A stretch of 64,000 nt of DNA from Desmodus rotundus (Eukaryota > Chordata > Mammalia > Chiroptera > Phyllostomidae): positions 19,133,680 to 19,197,679 of the forward strand of contig NC_071391.1 in the NCBI RefSeq assembly GCF_022682495.2, in the 5' to 3' direction. Below, one piece after another: positions 22,490 through 33,400 of this stretch. How positions within the stretch are numbered: position 1 is the first letter of the stretch; each line of letters starts with the position of its first letter. Under the pieces are notes generated by a model that worked only from the letters and a program-made list of their open reading frames with translations, was not told where the DNA came from and ran no database searches. The position numbers and the translations under genes are program-made.

Positions 22490-22850
22490 TTAGACATTGA
22501 GCTTAAATAACTGGAAAGCATAAGTCTATTCGCTTCACCAGGAAGCTACAGTTTTACACCCCAGGGGGTTACAGCTTTGCTCTACCAAGGGGATTAACAG
22601 TTCTTCCTTCCCACCCTCCAGCACTGGATTGCTGGGGAGAGCAAAGGGAAGAGCTTGACCAAAGAGGACTCTCAGTCTATTGGTTATAAACCCATCCAAA
22701 GCCTGCAAAATCCTGGGAAGTTGATTGGTCATTTTAAAAAAGCTTCTGGTGTTTTCTGAGCCTGAGATATAAAATCCCACTTTTCTCTTGAGTGCCAGGA
22801 GCACATTCGCTGACATTTTCATGTTCAGCTTTAGTAAATAATGCTAAAGT
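22490..22850 (+). mobile_element. LTR-like segment (candidate solo LTR)
   Basis: It is more GC-rich than its surroundings. It carries an inverted CCAAT box (CTATTGGTTATAAACCC, about 22676-22692), a second one (TTGATTGGTC, about 22721), a TATA-like GATATAAAATCCC (22766-22778) and an AATAAT-type signal near 22840. This order matches a retroviral LTR. I found no target duplication or clean TG...CA ends, so it could instead be a chance promoter-like patch. A 95-codon reverse frame (22535-22822) falls wholly inside and is not considered a gene. Confidence 0.35.
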
Positions 22851-24034
22851 GAGTTTCAAAGGGAGATACAATTGTTTTGCTTAATATTATTAGACATTAA
22901 TTTGTGTTTCGCTGGTGTTTGTATTGGAGTATCTTGCTGTGGTCTCTACATTTCTTGGTATGTCTTCAACATTATTGTCATCCTTAGTGTCTTTTGTACT
23001 TTATTTTCTGTGACAATTTTATTACTTCCGTCACATCTTTTCTGTGGCTTGACAACACAGGAACACAAGCCTGATATCCTCCAGATATATTTCTATCTTC
23101 TATGAGGGCTCTTGATTTCTGGTATGTATTTTTATTTCATAGAGGTATTTGTTTCTTCTTTCTCTTCTTTTCCTTCTTGGAGTATTATTTATGTCAAAGC
23201 ACTTAGATTTAATTGTCCCGTATTTCATCAAAACATTTTTAGGTATTTTTACCTGATATTTTTATGTTATCTACTTTTTGACTCAATATCTTTTTCTGTT
23301 GCTTATTTCCAGCTTTGGTTATCTGAAGGATATTTGTTTTTCTTGGATCAGCTATTTAAAACCAATTTCTGTGGAGGAAGGGGCCAGGAGAATGTTCACA
23401 TCTTGCAGGGACAACAGGTTACTCAGGATGAAATTATTTACCCAAAGTGAGACTGTTAAACTTTATTCCCACCAGCTAATGAAAATAAGCAACTAGATCT
23501 TATCCAAGATTCAAAAAAGACTCTTTTCTCTGCCATTCCAGGGACATATAGCTTCCTGCAATATGGTTTATCTTAGTGTTTTTTTTTTCATTAGCCCTGA
23601 TTCTTTTGGTTATTGGAACTTAACCTAATGTAGGGAAGATTCTAATATCAGCACAATCACTTGTCCGTATTCTTCCAAACAAGGGATCTAGGTTTTTATC
23701 TCAAATGTATTTGCCATGTCTAATAAATTTATCATTGGCTATCTCTGCAATCCACAGTTGTAGCATTTCTCTATGCTTAGCTTCTACTTGCACGTACTAC
23801 TGCCCAGCCCCCACTCCTCCTTGCAGATTTCCATTCATACTACAATTTAGTAGTTCGACTGTCTCTGAATATGTTCATGTATATTTCTCATTGTTCTTGT
23901 TGCTTCTGGTGATTTTGAGGGAGGTAATGGGAAAACGTTATTTTTTACTTTGTTATCTTCCAAGTGGATGTCTGTGTTTAGCTTCTACCTCCATCATTCT
24001 TTACATTTTGTGACCTTTTAGCACTCTATGTTAT
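22851..24034. other. No gene seen
   Basis: T-rich sequence whose plus-strand open frames (22872-23105, 23112-23450, 23705-24013) give hydrophobic, Phe/Ile/Tyr-rich translations. This follows from base composition and is not evidence of membrane proteins. Confidence 0.45.
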
Positions 24035-24165
24035 ACTACTGTATCTTCCTGCTCTTTGCCTTTGTCTTACATTGTAAGCTTCTGAAGGCAGTTTTTTATC
24101 TCTTCTATGTGCTATGAAATACTTAGCATAATGTCTTACACAGAGAATGTATAAATATTAGAACA
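24035..24165 (+). mobile_element. L2 3' tail fragment
   Basis: TTGTCTTACATTGTAAGCTT, CTGAAGGCAGTTTTTTATCT and ATACTTAGCATAATGTCTTA, then GAGAATGTATAAATATTAG, follow the L2 3' end (…TGTAAGCTCC…GGCAGGGAC…CCTGGCACATAGTAGG…AATAAATATT). It is an old and strongly decayed copy. Confidence 0.5.
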
Positions 24166-24904
24166 TGCAATTATCGGTGGTCGAGAAGATAGATGATTTA
24201 GCTATATGAAAAAAAGACCTTTTTTCAGTTGAGTTTTGGAAAACCCAAAGGAAGGGGATTGATTACAAAACATAGTCTTAAGTTTCTTTTATTATTAAGG
24301 GTGAGATTTATAGAATAAGGATATAACTTAGCTTAAAATTAATCAAAAGGAGAAATGAAATTCAAATCAATTGAATTGAATATTGTGTACTATATCTGAT
24401 CTTGTTGGAAAACTGGAATGAAACTAAAATGGTCATGGTTGTTTTGACTTCTGATCTCAGTTAAAGTCAATTAAATTCAATTTACAGGAGAGAAAAAGTA
24501 TTTCACTCATCAAAACAGATGAGATGAATGTTGTTAAATTAAATTGATTGGTTTGGATTATTGTCCTGTATTATGCTTTGACCAGATTGAATTTCACTGA
24601 AAAAGTGTAATGGGATGATATGGGCTAAGTAAGAAAGGGCTAGAATGTGCCAAATTAAACCTTATAGAACAAGTCTGGTCTCGGTGAAGCCAGAGTGTGA
24701 TTCATATTGAATTGAAAGGCAATTCTTATCTAGACAGAATTTAATAGAAAGCCTTTTCTTAGAGAATTATGCTGATAAACATATCTAAACACAAAATTAA
24801 GCAAATGTAAATAGTTCCCGGGAAAATAATAGTCCTCATATTATTTTTACTTTACTTTCTCTTTTGTTCAACTCTCTCCCCGCCCCCTCTTTCTCTCTCC
24901 CCCA
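24166..24904. other. No gene seen
   Basis: AT-rich sequence with many short inverted-looking AATTGAATT-type words, but no recognisable repeat or exon. Confidence 0.4.

Positions 24905-24970
<66 letters not shown>
24905..24970 (+). repeat. Compound microsatellite (CT)10(AT)23
   Basis: A pure CT tract (24905-24924) passes into a pure AT tract (24925-24970), preceded by a pyrimidine-rich stretch from 24868. The open frame across it (24864-25181) is a microsatellite artefact. Confidence 0.97.
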
Positions 24971-24972
<2 letters not shown>

Positions 24973-25178
24973 TTTTTAAAGTACATTTTCACATTGTCTG
25001 TCCTGAAATGTTAACCTTCATGAATGCCAGATTGCATATTCATAAAAAGAACCTACATTTTTATTTTTCATTATCTCTCTCTCAAGTAGAGCATTACATT
25101 AATTCTGTTAAGAAATTACCATCCTACAGAAATAAAAATAATTCAATTAATTTTTCAAAAGCACTCATAGTCAATATT

Positions 25179-26717
25179 TAAGGGACTAGGCATGGAGAAC
25201 TGGACTGGTACATGCAAAAATGAAACTAGACCACCATGTTATACCATAAACCAGAATAAACTCAAAATGCATAAAATACTTACATAGCTGTGATACCATA
25301 AAAATCCTAGAGGAAACCATAAGCAGTGAAATATCAGATATCTCATGTAGCAATATTTTTGCTGATATATCCCCTAAGGTAGGGGCGTCAAACTCATTGT
25401 CACTGGAGGCCACATCAGCCTCAAGGTTGCCTTCAAAGGGCTGAGTGTAATTCTAGGACTGTATAAATGTAACTACTTCTTAACAGTTAAGGGAGAGCTC
25501 AGCACTGCTGCCAGGCAGAAACAAGGTACCGAGAGAGATAAAACAAGGTGGAGGGCCAGATTCAGCCCGCTGGCCTTGTGTTTGCCACCTGTGCCCTAGG
25601 GCAAGGGAAATAAAAGAAAAAAATAAACAAATGGGACTACATCAAATTAAAAGGCTTCCATACAACTAAAAAAATTAAAAAGTCATTAAAATGTAAAGGG
25701 AACTGACTATATGGGGGAACGTATTTGCTAACAGTACATCAGATGAGAGTTTACTCTCCAAGATATATAAAGAGCTTATACAAATCAACACCAAGAAGAC
25801 AAAAAAAATCTGGTTAAAAATGGGCAAAGGACCTAAATAGTCACTTCTCCAAGACACAGGGCTAAAAGACATATGAAAATACGCTCACATCACTAGCTAT
25901 CATAGAGATGCAAATTAAAACCACAATGAGATATTACCTCATACCCATCATAATAGCTATATTAATAAATTAACAAACAACAAGTGCTGGCAAGGATGTG
26001 GAGAGAAGAGAACGCTAGTACACTGTTGATAGGAATGCAGACTGGTGCAGTCACTGTGGAAAACAGTATAGAATTTCCTCAGAAAATTAAAAATGGATCT
26101 GCCTTTTGACCTAGCAATTCCGCTGATGGGCATATACCCAAAGAATCCTGAAACACCAATGCAAATGAATTTATGCACCCCTGTGTTAATAGCAGCACTA
26201 TTTACAATAGCCAAGACTTAGAAGCAGCCTAAGTGACCATCTATAGATTAGTGGATAAAAAAGCAGCGGTATATCAATACAATGTAATACCATGCAACAG
26301 AAAGAAAGAAGGAATTCCTATCTTTTGCAACAGCATGAATAGACCTGGAGACTATTATAAGCCAGTGAAATAATCCAGTCAATGAAAGACATGCCATATG
26401 ATCTCACTTGTAAGAGGAATCTAATGAACAAAATTGAACCAGAGGTATAGAATCATGGAACAGACTGAGAGCTGTAAGTGGGGAGGGAGGTGGCGGGGAC
26501 CCTTTGAAAGAAGGTGAAGGGCTCAGTCAAAGAACATACATGAAGGACCCATAGATATGCACAACGGTGTGAGAATTGACTATGGAAGAACTGAGGGAGA
26601 ACTGAGTAGAGTGGGGGCAAAGTGGGAAAAATTGGGACAACTATAATAGCATAAACAATAAAATGTTTTTAGAAATAAAATCATAGGTAGAAAAAATAAT
26701 AAGGGACTAGGAATAGG
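25179..26717 (+). mobile_element. 5'-truncated L1 with target-site duplication (about 1.5 kb)
   Basis: The element (about 25196-26699, sense) begins in the C-terminal part of ORF2 (ACATGCAAAAATGAAACTAG). It continues through landmarks such as AATGGGCAAAGGACCTAAAT, GAGATATTACCTCATACCCA and GGATGTGGAGAGAAGAGAAC. The bat-type 3' UTR follows (GAATTGACTATGG), then ACAATAAAATG and a poly-A tail. TAAGGGACTAGG is present on the left (25179-25190) and again on the right (26700-26711), with partial matching beyond. ORF2 is broken by stops, so it is dead. A hAT element is nested inside it at 25380-25593. Confidence 0.85.
25380..25593 (+). mobile_element. Nonautonomous hAT element nested in L1 (214 bp)
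   Basis: The left end TAGGGGCGTCAAACTCATTG and the inverted right end (ending GTGTTTGCCACCTGTG) are imperfect hAT-type terminal repeats. An 8-bp duplication flanks it, CCCTAAGG at 25372-25379 and CCCTAGGG at 25594-25601, with one mismatch; hAT elements make 8-bp duplications. The interior (GGAGGCCACATCAGCCTCAA; AGGGCCAGATTCAGCCCGCT) resembles short nhAT elements known from bats. The L1 reads through cleanly on both sides. It has no transposase. Confidence 0.85.
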
Positions 26718-26795
26718 TGTTTTAATAAAACTTTATTTACAAAAGCAGATGGTGAGTTAGATTTGGCTTGTGTCTGTTTTTTGATCACTACTAGA
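26716..26795 (+). mobile_element. hAT-type fragment
   Basis: TTTTAATAAAACTTTATTTA followed by CAAAAGCAGATGGTGAG and TTAGATTTGGCTTGTG matches the tail of short hAT elements, in the familiar form (…AAACTTTATTTACAAAAACAG…GGGCC…GATTTGGCC…). It starts directly after the L1 target duplication. I did not find a matching left end, so it is a fragment. Confidence 0.5.
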
Positions 26796-27505
26796 AGTGA
26801 TAAAAAAAAAAAGAGGTTTAGTAACATCTTCACAAAACTAGCAATCAGGTTTTTATTGAAAGGGATCATCAAAGTAGGAATCTTAAGGACAGATGGTTTC
26901 CTTTACGTTTTTTGTTCAAGTAGATATTTTAGTTTTCTTTAACACACATTATTGTTTCTTCACATAATTGTACAGCATTTAAGTGTAGAGCATAGAAGAA
27001 ATTTGTAGACTAAAATATCCCACTTAAAATGAAGTCTGTGACTTTTCCCATACACCCTCTGCAACTTTAATTATTTTTTAAATTCTTAACTTCAATCAAT
27101 GAAAAAATAAAGATAATTGAAAATACCATAGAATACTTAGCAATAGAAGGTTTAATGGGCTTTAGTTTTTGCCAATAAGAGGAATACATGACCATATTTA
27201 TTCCCCTCTTCAATTACAAGAGGCACTTCTCAAAAACATCCAAACTACATGGTTATTTATGATACCAAGTGACTGACTTTCAAATGTGTGAAATTCTTCA
27301 TTCTAATTAATAAAACATCTACTCACAATGTCTATTTAATAACCATAACAAAAATGTAACACATAAAGTTCTCAGAGTTGTAAAGAGCTATTACTGATGA
27401 ATTAATTTTACATGTTTTATAGACATTTTTAATTAAACTTCTTTGTTAATGAGAATAGCCAAGTACTTCAAACAAATGCTTAAGTTTAATTTTTTTTTAT
27501 TTCAG
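26796..27505. other. No gene seen; intron-like run-up to a splice acceptor
   Basis: AT-rich sequence. The last 40 bases form a good 3' splice-site region: a TGCTTAAG branch-point-like word near 27477, a T-rich tract from 27485 and TTTCAG at 27500-27505. Confidence 0.45.
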
Positions 27506-27549
27506 ATTTTGATGCAACAATGCCTTTGAACATTGCTGCGAATTTGAAG
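27506..27549 (+). other. Candidate 44-nt internal exon of an unknown gene
   Basis: The segment lies between a strong acceptor (poly-T tract, then ATTTCAG ending at 27505) and a strong donor (AAG|GTAAGAG, from 27550). Of the three frames, only the one with two leading bases is open. It reads FDATMPLNIAANLK and ends on a codon boundary (phase 1 start, phase 0 end); the other two contain TGA. It includes a CpG (GCTGCG), unusual in this AT-rich setting. I do not recognise the peptide. 44 nt is short, as for small cassette exons. It could also be a cryptic exon arising by chance. Confidence 0.4.
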
Positions 27550-29089
27550 GTAAGAGAGTGAGGTTGCCACCTTAACTGATGAATTTCGCTTTCCAGATGA
27601 GTGGGGGCCCATGTACGCAGCTGAGCATTTATTTTCTGTGCCTGCTTCCATCCACCTCAAATTTATATCATTTCTATTTGTTTTAAATCGGTATGCCTCT
27701 CCTAGGTTTAGTCCTATATATTTCAAAAAATAAATAAATAAGGTAGGATCACAGCTCATGTGAAACAGAGGGTTTCAATCAACCTGTCCAAATCAATGAA
27801 CAATTTCTTTGCTTCAAGTACTGCCCAGACCAGATCAAATCTCAATTTCAGTTCATTTCAAAAGACAGCGTAGGGTGACGGGTTTTTCCAGAATTTTGTT
27901 ATAACAAATAGTGGTAGATTATTAAAGAAATCACTAGAAGTACATTGCATTATATTAATGATTAATGATGACTATTGCAAAATATTTTTTCACTGAGTGA
28001 TTTTCTCATTCAAAAGTTTAGTAGTGAATCAAATTGGCTCTGTTTGGTAGTTATTTTACACATGCAGCTTTGAGGTGGGTTTCTTATGTAGAAATGTGAA
28101 TTGCAAAAGGAGAGTTTGGTAAAATGGAACCAGGTTAGGCTTTGATCTTTGCAAGAAACTCCGTAAAATAATTACCTAGAAGTAGGACAGTAGACAAATA
28201 ATATTAGTTGAATGTATACTCGGGAGCATTTTGAGTTAGAATATTTTAATGGTTTATTTAAATATTTTATATATGTGTCAAAATGAAGATTTATACTGAG
28301 AGTCCCAGTCATCTCCTACTTTCATTATCTGATACAGCTGTGAATACAGAACTAGAACAAAATGATAAAAGGCATATCATGTTGCAGTGGGCGTGACCAC
28401 TCAGCTTTGCCTCCCACATCTGTACGAAGATAATCTTGACCATAAGAATCATGGATTAGCCTGAAAATATAAATTGGGCATTACAACCAATTAACTGCAC
28501 GTCAGGCAATGTCATTCATATACATATGATGTTCGTGATAATGAAAGTGAATTCACCTGTGATTAAGAAACACTGGGATCTGACCAGGATCAGTTCCACT
28601 GATTTTCTGCTTCGTGACTGGTCAAAATGCCTCAGTATCACTATCAGAGTTTGTATTATGATCAAGACAGGCCCCCTATTAGTAACTGAATAATCATTCT
28701 TAGAAAGTCATTACCACCATGAAGTCAATGATGTATGAAGATAATTACACATTTTGAAGATACTGCTTATAGTCAAGGGAGTATTTTACATGGTTCTTTG
28801 AATATTATTCAACCTCTCTATGGTAAAGCTTGACCTAATATATTACGCTCAAGCTTGTTTCACATTTGCAACAATTCCCCTATAAGATTTATTAGTAGTT
28901 TACTCTTTTCCATCAGACCATATGCTTCATAAGGAATCACGTCTAACTCATTTCCTACCATGTTACCCTTCATTAGTGTACTAATGGGAACATAAAAGCC
29001 CTTAGTAAACTTATTTTGATTGACTAGTAGTGCTTACCATAGAACCAATGCCTCCTAGGTCTCAACCACAGAATAACCAAAACACCAAC
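27550..29089. other. No gene seen
   Basis: AT-rich sequence after the candidate splice donor. 28910-29010 faintly resembles an L2 3' tail (CATATGCTTCATAAGGAATC), but too weakly to call. The minus-strand frame 27502-27759 crosses the candidate exon in antisense and looks like chance. Confidence 0.4.
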
Positions 29090-29094
29090 TCTTT

Positions 29095-29147
29095 CTTTCT
29101 TCCTTCCTCTCTTTTCTTCCTTTCTCCCTTTCTCTTCTTTCTCCCTT

Positions 29148-29225
<78 letters not shown>

Positions 29226-29285
29226 TTTTCCTTCCTTCCTTTCTCCCTCTTCTTTCTTTCTTCCTGTTCTTTCATCTTTCTTCTT
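29095..29285 (+). repeat. (TTTC)n microsatellite with degenerate flanks
   Basis: A nearly pure TTTC tract (about 29155-29226) sits between degenerate CTTT/CTTCC-rich flanks. Frames on both strands encode only Phe/Leu/Ser or Lys/Glu/Arg repeats. Tetranucleotide tracts of this length are usually polymorphic. Confidence 0.97.
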
Positions 29286-29419
29286 TCTCTATCTATTTAT
29301 ATGGATGCAATTAGCTTCCCTATACATTTTAAACTCTACTGAAAATTCTCTTTAAAAAGATGACTGTCGGAGAGTGTGGAGTGCCTAAAAAGAAGAGTAA
29401 GTATACAAAGCATCTCCAG

Positions 29420-30081
29420 AGGGTGTCCAGTCATGTAATATAAACAATAGAGGCACTTACTGAAGAATATAAAAGATGCAAGAAACATTGTACGTAAAAC
29501 AATGCAGCCTCAGTCCCTTTCAAAGTAGTCACCTTGGGACCTCACACAGTTCTCCCAATTGCCATCAGCTGCCCCATCATATTTTCCTGAATCCCATTGA
29601 CAGTGTGAAATCTCTTCCCTTTCAAAGGTGATTTTAGTTTTGGAAAAGCCAGAAGTCATAGGGCACCAAATCTGGGCTGTACAGGGGCTGAGCCACCTAG
29701 GTAATTTGTTTTGCAAAAAAACTCTGCATGAGACATGATGCATGAGTGCGCCTGTTGTCCTGATGAAGCTGCCATTCACTAGTTGCCCATAGCTGCAGCT
29801 CTCTGAACCATCCAAGTAGTTTCCACAGAAGAATGTTCAAGCTTAAGGCAAAATTGGATGCAGGTTTGTTGCTCTACTTGCTCAGTCATTTTGAATGTGA
29901 TGGCCACACAGTACATGCGCTCATTCAATGATGTCTACAGTCCCCACTGGCTAGTACAGTGAAGTCATCATTGTTCACACATCACATTCCAGTCCACGCT
30001 CTTTGGTTGCCAGGTTACAGTGATGTCGTGCAAACCATTCTTGTTATATTAACAATGTTTGGAGCTTTTCTGGGCAGACCT
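29420..30081 (-). mobile_element. Mariner-like DNA transposon, internally deleted
   Basis: On the minus strand the element begins near GGTCTGCCCAGAAAAGCTCC (about 30081 downward), with ACATTGTTAATATAACAAG next. It ends near the inverted GGGTGTCCAG at 29421. Translation first shows a transposase start (MTEQVEQQTC, near 29895). It then jumps to a C-terminal region (near 29510-29720) where LSPCTAQIWCPMTSGFSKTK corresponds to the 'SPDLAPCDF.LFPKLK' landmark of mariner transposases. The middle of the transposase is missing and frames are broken, so it is dead. A second copy of its 5' end lies at 53370-53575. Confidence 0.75.
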
Positions 30082-31109
30082 CATAAGAATAGTTAGTAGA
30101 TATCATATTTTCTCACATGCATGATGTTAGCTATTCATACTGCTAGTTTTCTTCACCATTTTGTTCTGTATTAAGTATTTTAAGCAGTCCTCATTTTATA
30201 TTTAACTTCACTCATCTCATGTCCAATTTTGTCTTTGGTCATTTACATTCCCATACTAGAGGGAAAAATACAAAATTAATTTTAAAATGGATTTAGAACA
30301 CTCTGAATGACAGTGTCATGTCATTTTAAATAATTTACTCAAGCCTTTGGAAAGTATACAGACAATTTGTTCCTCCCCCCCATGATAGACAGTTAGAAAC
30401 ATCAAAGAATTTATTAGGAAATTTGCCCATACTTCAGACTCCTTGAAATCAGAGCTTTCATATATATTTCATATATATTTTCATATATTAGTTTCAACTG
30501 TTCCATGATATATTGTGAAAGTTATATTAATATTTAATGATTTTTAAAGAGTCATCAAAACCTTCATTAATTTATTTGGATAGTTCTAAGTTTAATGCTG
30601 CCACAAAATATGTATTTATAAATTATTTTCTTTCAATGTGTTATTTTCCTTATTTTTTCTGACTTTAAATTGATGAAGGCCTGCATTATAATGCACATTA
30701 CAAAGTATGAACATAAATATTTGATGCTATGAGGAAAGGAATTATTTTATCTTCACATTTTATTGATAATATTAAAAATAAATATGACCATAAAGTCTTA
30801 GAGTTGTCAGAGAATGGAAGCATGTATTTCTAAATCTCTCATTTCTGAACATTAACTTTTGGAGTTCCATGCCTTTTAAATTCAGTATGTTCTTTTCTCC
30901 CTTTTAAAAGAGACCAGATAGCTCTCTCAACTGTTCCATTTCACGCAAGTGATTGGCTACTTTTCACTTTCTTTCTGTCCTGCGCTGACTTGACTGCACA
31001 GTCTTTGATTTAGTTTGAGCTTTCCAGAATTAAGAATTGGTTATTCTGGAAATTAATCATAGTAGTTGTATTGACCTACTATACAAAATTAATAAACAGA
31101 AATCTCATA
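30082..31109. other. No gene seen
   Basis: AT-rich sequence. 30890-31109 may be the upstream part of the LTR that follows, but I cannot place its left edge. Confidence 0.4.
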
Positions 31110-31365
31110 AAAAGTGAAGCAGGCAGGCCAGAAGGGAAAGCTCTCATGCTCTATGCTGATTGCAAAGCACAACAAAGAAAAATTGCTTGTAATGGCTTTT
31201 CAAAGCTTCCTTTTCCCCACTATAAAAGAGCTGCTTCTTCTTTGTTTTAGCAGACTCGCCTGTGGCTAACCACAGTTGCATGTACCATATTGCAATTCCC
31301 TGCTGTTCTCAAATAAACTCATTTTGTCCAAGAAATTTCTGGCTGAATTTTTCCTATCAACCCTA
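31110..31365 (+). mobile_element. LTR 3' half (endogenous retrovirus)
   Basis: CCCACTATAAAAGAGCTGCT (TATA box about 31220-31228) is followed by TAGCAGACTCGCCTGTGGCT and CCCTGCTGTTCTCAAATAAA (poly-A signal about 31311-31316). TCATTTTGTCCAAGAAATTT and a terminal CTATCAA come next. TATA box, short R region and AATAAA occur in the order and spacing of an LTR promoter-to-end. The 5' edge is approximate, no internal viral genes are seen, and I do not name the family. Confidence 0.6.
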
Positions 31366-32964
31366 CTTACAGGGGACTTAAGGATGTCAGTATTATTTCC
31401 ATAATTATTCACTGTTTTAAATTTCATTTATTAGGTAATGATTACTCAATAAATAGTTAGTTAATTACAAGTCTGGGCTGGATGTATGAATGACCAGAAA
31501 TTCAGAGACAACTAAGGAATTGGCATGACCCATAAGTAATTAGCAATCTAATTCTGAGGTCTGCACTATAGTCGTTGGTCCAATTCAGCTCACAAGTTGT
31601 TGTTGTAAACAAAGTATAATTGAAATACTATCTACACATTTAAAGACAATGTTTTCTAAACTTTTTTCTCATTGGTTGCTTAATAGAATATATTAATCTA
31701 ATTTTATACTTACTCTTTTCATGTTACATTTAATGAATGGGGAATAATGAACTATGCATACATACAAACAGACACATATACAAATATTTATTTGTGTATG
31801 CATATATATGCATATTTCCTAATTATACATCAAGCATTAATAACATTTCTTGATGATGTATTTCTAGCAAGCTTAACTACTTTAATTGGACCCAGACCAA
31901 AGTGGGGGCAGGGGGAAGCATAGGCTGCTATTGACTATAAAGATCATGGCCAGATCTTTTACTTCTTTCTTCTTAAATAAAAACAAATAAACAACAATTT
32001 TCTCCAAAATTAGCATGAGGGTGTGACAGAAGAAGAGGAACAAGCTAAAAGGCTTTATCAGGCAGCACATTCTTCCCTGCAGACCTATTCATCTACCTTT
32101 TTCTTTTTCTGATAGAACATTATTTAAGATCAAAGCAGTAATTCATTTTTTATTCATTTAATGTTAATTTATTTACTTTAATTCATCTTCCTCATTGAGT
32201 CAAGCATGAGATCGGCACATGGTTAACGTTCTGTCACTACTTGTTGAATTACTCTGTAATCCCTCTGATGGCATCATTGGTCTCTGGAATTAGAGCAGAT
32301 ACGCTTTAGGAAAAATTGTATACCTAGAGACTTTTATTCTAATCTCACATAAACAAAACATGGACTAATGATTTATTAGTAGATGTTCAGTAAGAAGTAA
32401 ATGAATTGTAACTCAGTTATCCATTTCAGAAATAGTTTCTGAAACTATTCATCTAGAATCTAGGAGAGAATAATATTTTACTAACAAGTCATTCCTTTCT
32501 AAATGTGTTTTTTACATGGGTTTATAAAATCACTAAACTCTTCTAGGAGCTAAGCCACAAATCTAGTACTTAACACCAAGGACCAATGGACTTAGCCAGT
32601 GTATGAACATCTTTTGTGATAGCCAGTTGGTGGTTAAGAAGCTGAATAAGCAAACTAAGAAGTCCAGATGAAAAATCTGCTATTTGTCAAACTGAATTCC
32701 TTCCCTGAAATGAAACAACACAGTTGTCTGAATTTACTCTGGGATTTGGCTTTCACCCTTTTTGTCAACCAATATTTTAAAAGGCATATTACTTATGCAA
32801 GAGGACTCTTCTCCCCCATGCGAGAGACCATTTATTTATTTTTTCTACCTGTAGGGGAAAAGATGGGAGCTGTGTTTGTAGAAGTTCAATCTGTACTGAA
32901 CCAAGATTATCATCAAGTCCGGAAAGGAGCAGAGAAGAAATACACTGCCTACCAGTCTCTCCCT
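31366..32964. other. No gene seen
   Basis: AT-rich sequence with alternating TATA/CATA words near 31760-31815 and no recognised repeat. The first half of a 157-codon plus-strand frame (32668-33141) lies here; its second half is an L2 relic. Confidence 0.4.
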
Positions 32965-33400
32965 CTGTTCTCTGATCTGATTGTCCCTGAATTATTGCAA
33001 AAGTCTCCTAACTGGCACCTACTTCTTTCTCTCATTACACTTGTTTTCCGTATGGCAGCCAGAGTGATCCTTCCAAAAGAGAAGTTAGACTGTATCAGTT
33101 ATTTCCCCCCAAGCCCTGCTATGGTTTCCTTTTTCAATTAGAGTAAATGTCAAAGTTCTTCCAACACTTTAGAAATCCCTGATTAAGTTGTCTTTCCTTC
33201 CTAACACCCCCTTCCCCACACATAACACTTTGCCATAACTTTCTTATTTATGAATGGTACTTACTACCTTTTAACATATAATAGAGTTTGCTAGTTTACT
33301 GTACTTATGTTGCTCAGTTTCTCCCCACTGGAATGAACAGTCTGAAAGTTAAAGTTTTTGTTCTTTTTCCTCATGTTGCTGGAGCACCCCAATTACCTAA
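32965..33400 (+). mobile_element. L2 LINE relic (3' region)
   Basis: CCTAACTGGCACCTACTTCT, CGTATGGCAGCCAGAGTGAT, CCTGCTATGGTTTCC and AGAGTAAATGTCAAAGTTCT follow the L2 3' region in the right order. The last landmarks near 33230-33350 include CTCCCCACTGGAATGAACAG, related to the L2 'CCCACTAGAATGTAAGC' tail. It is ancient and decayed. It accounts for the C-terminal half of the 157-codon frame at 32668-33141, which is therefore not a gene. Confidence 0.7.

Noticed and set aside
23112..23450. Hydrophobic 112-codon ORF resembling a membrane protein
   Set aside because: The hydrophobicity follows from T-rich codons in T-rich DNA, and it has no start context or homology that I can see.
28910..29010. 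Faint L2 3'-tail similarity
   Set aside because: Too few matching landmarks in order to support a call by eye.
29024..29314. Lys/Glu-rich and Phe/Leu/Ser-rich ORFs
   Set aside because: Translations of the (TTTC)n microsatellite.
32668..33141. 157-codon plus-strand ORF, the longest in the window
   Set aside because: Its second half is an L2 LINE relic read in sense, and the first half has no recognisable domain, splice sites or promoter.
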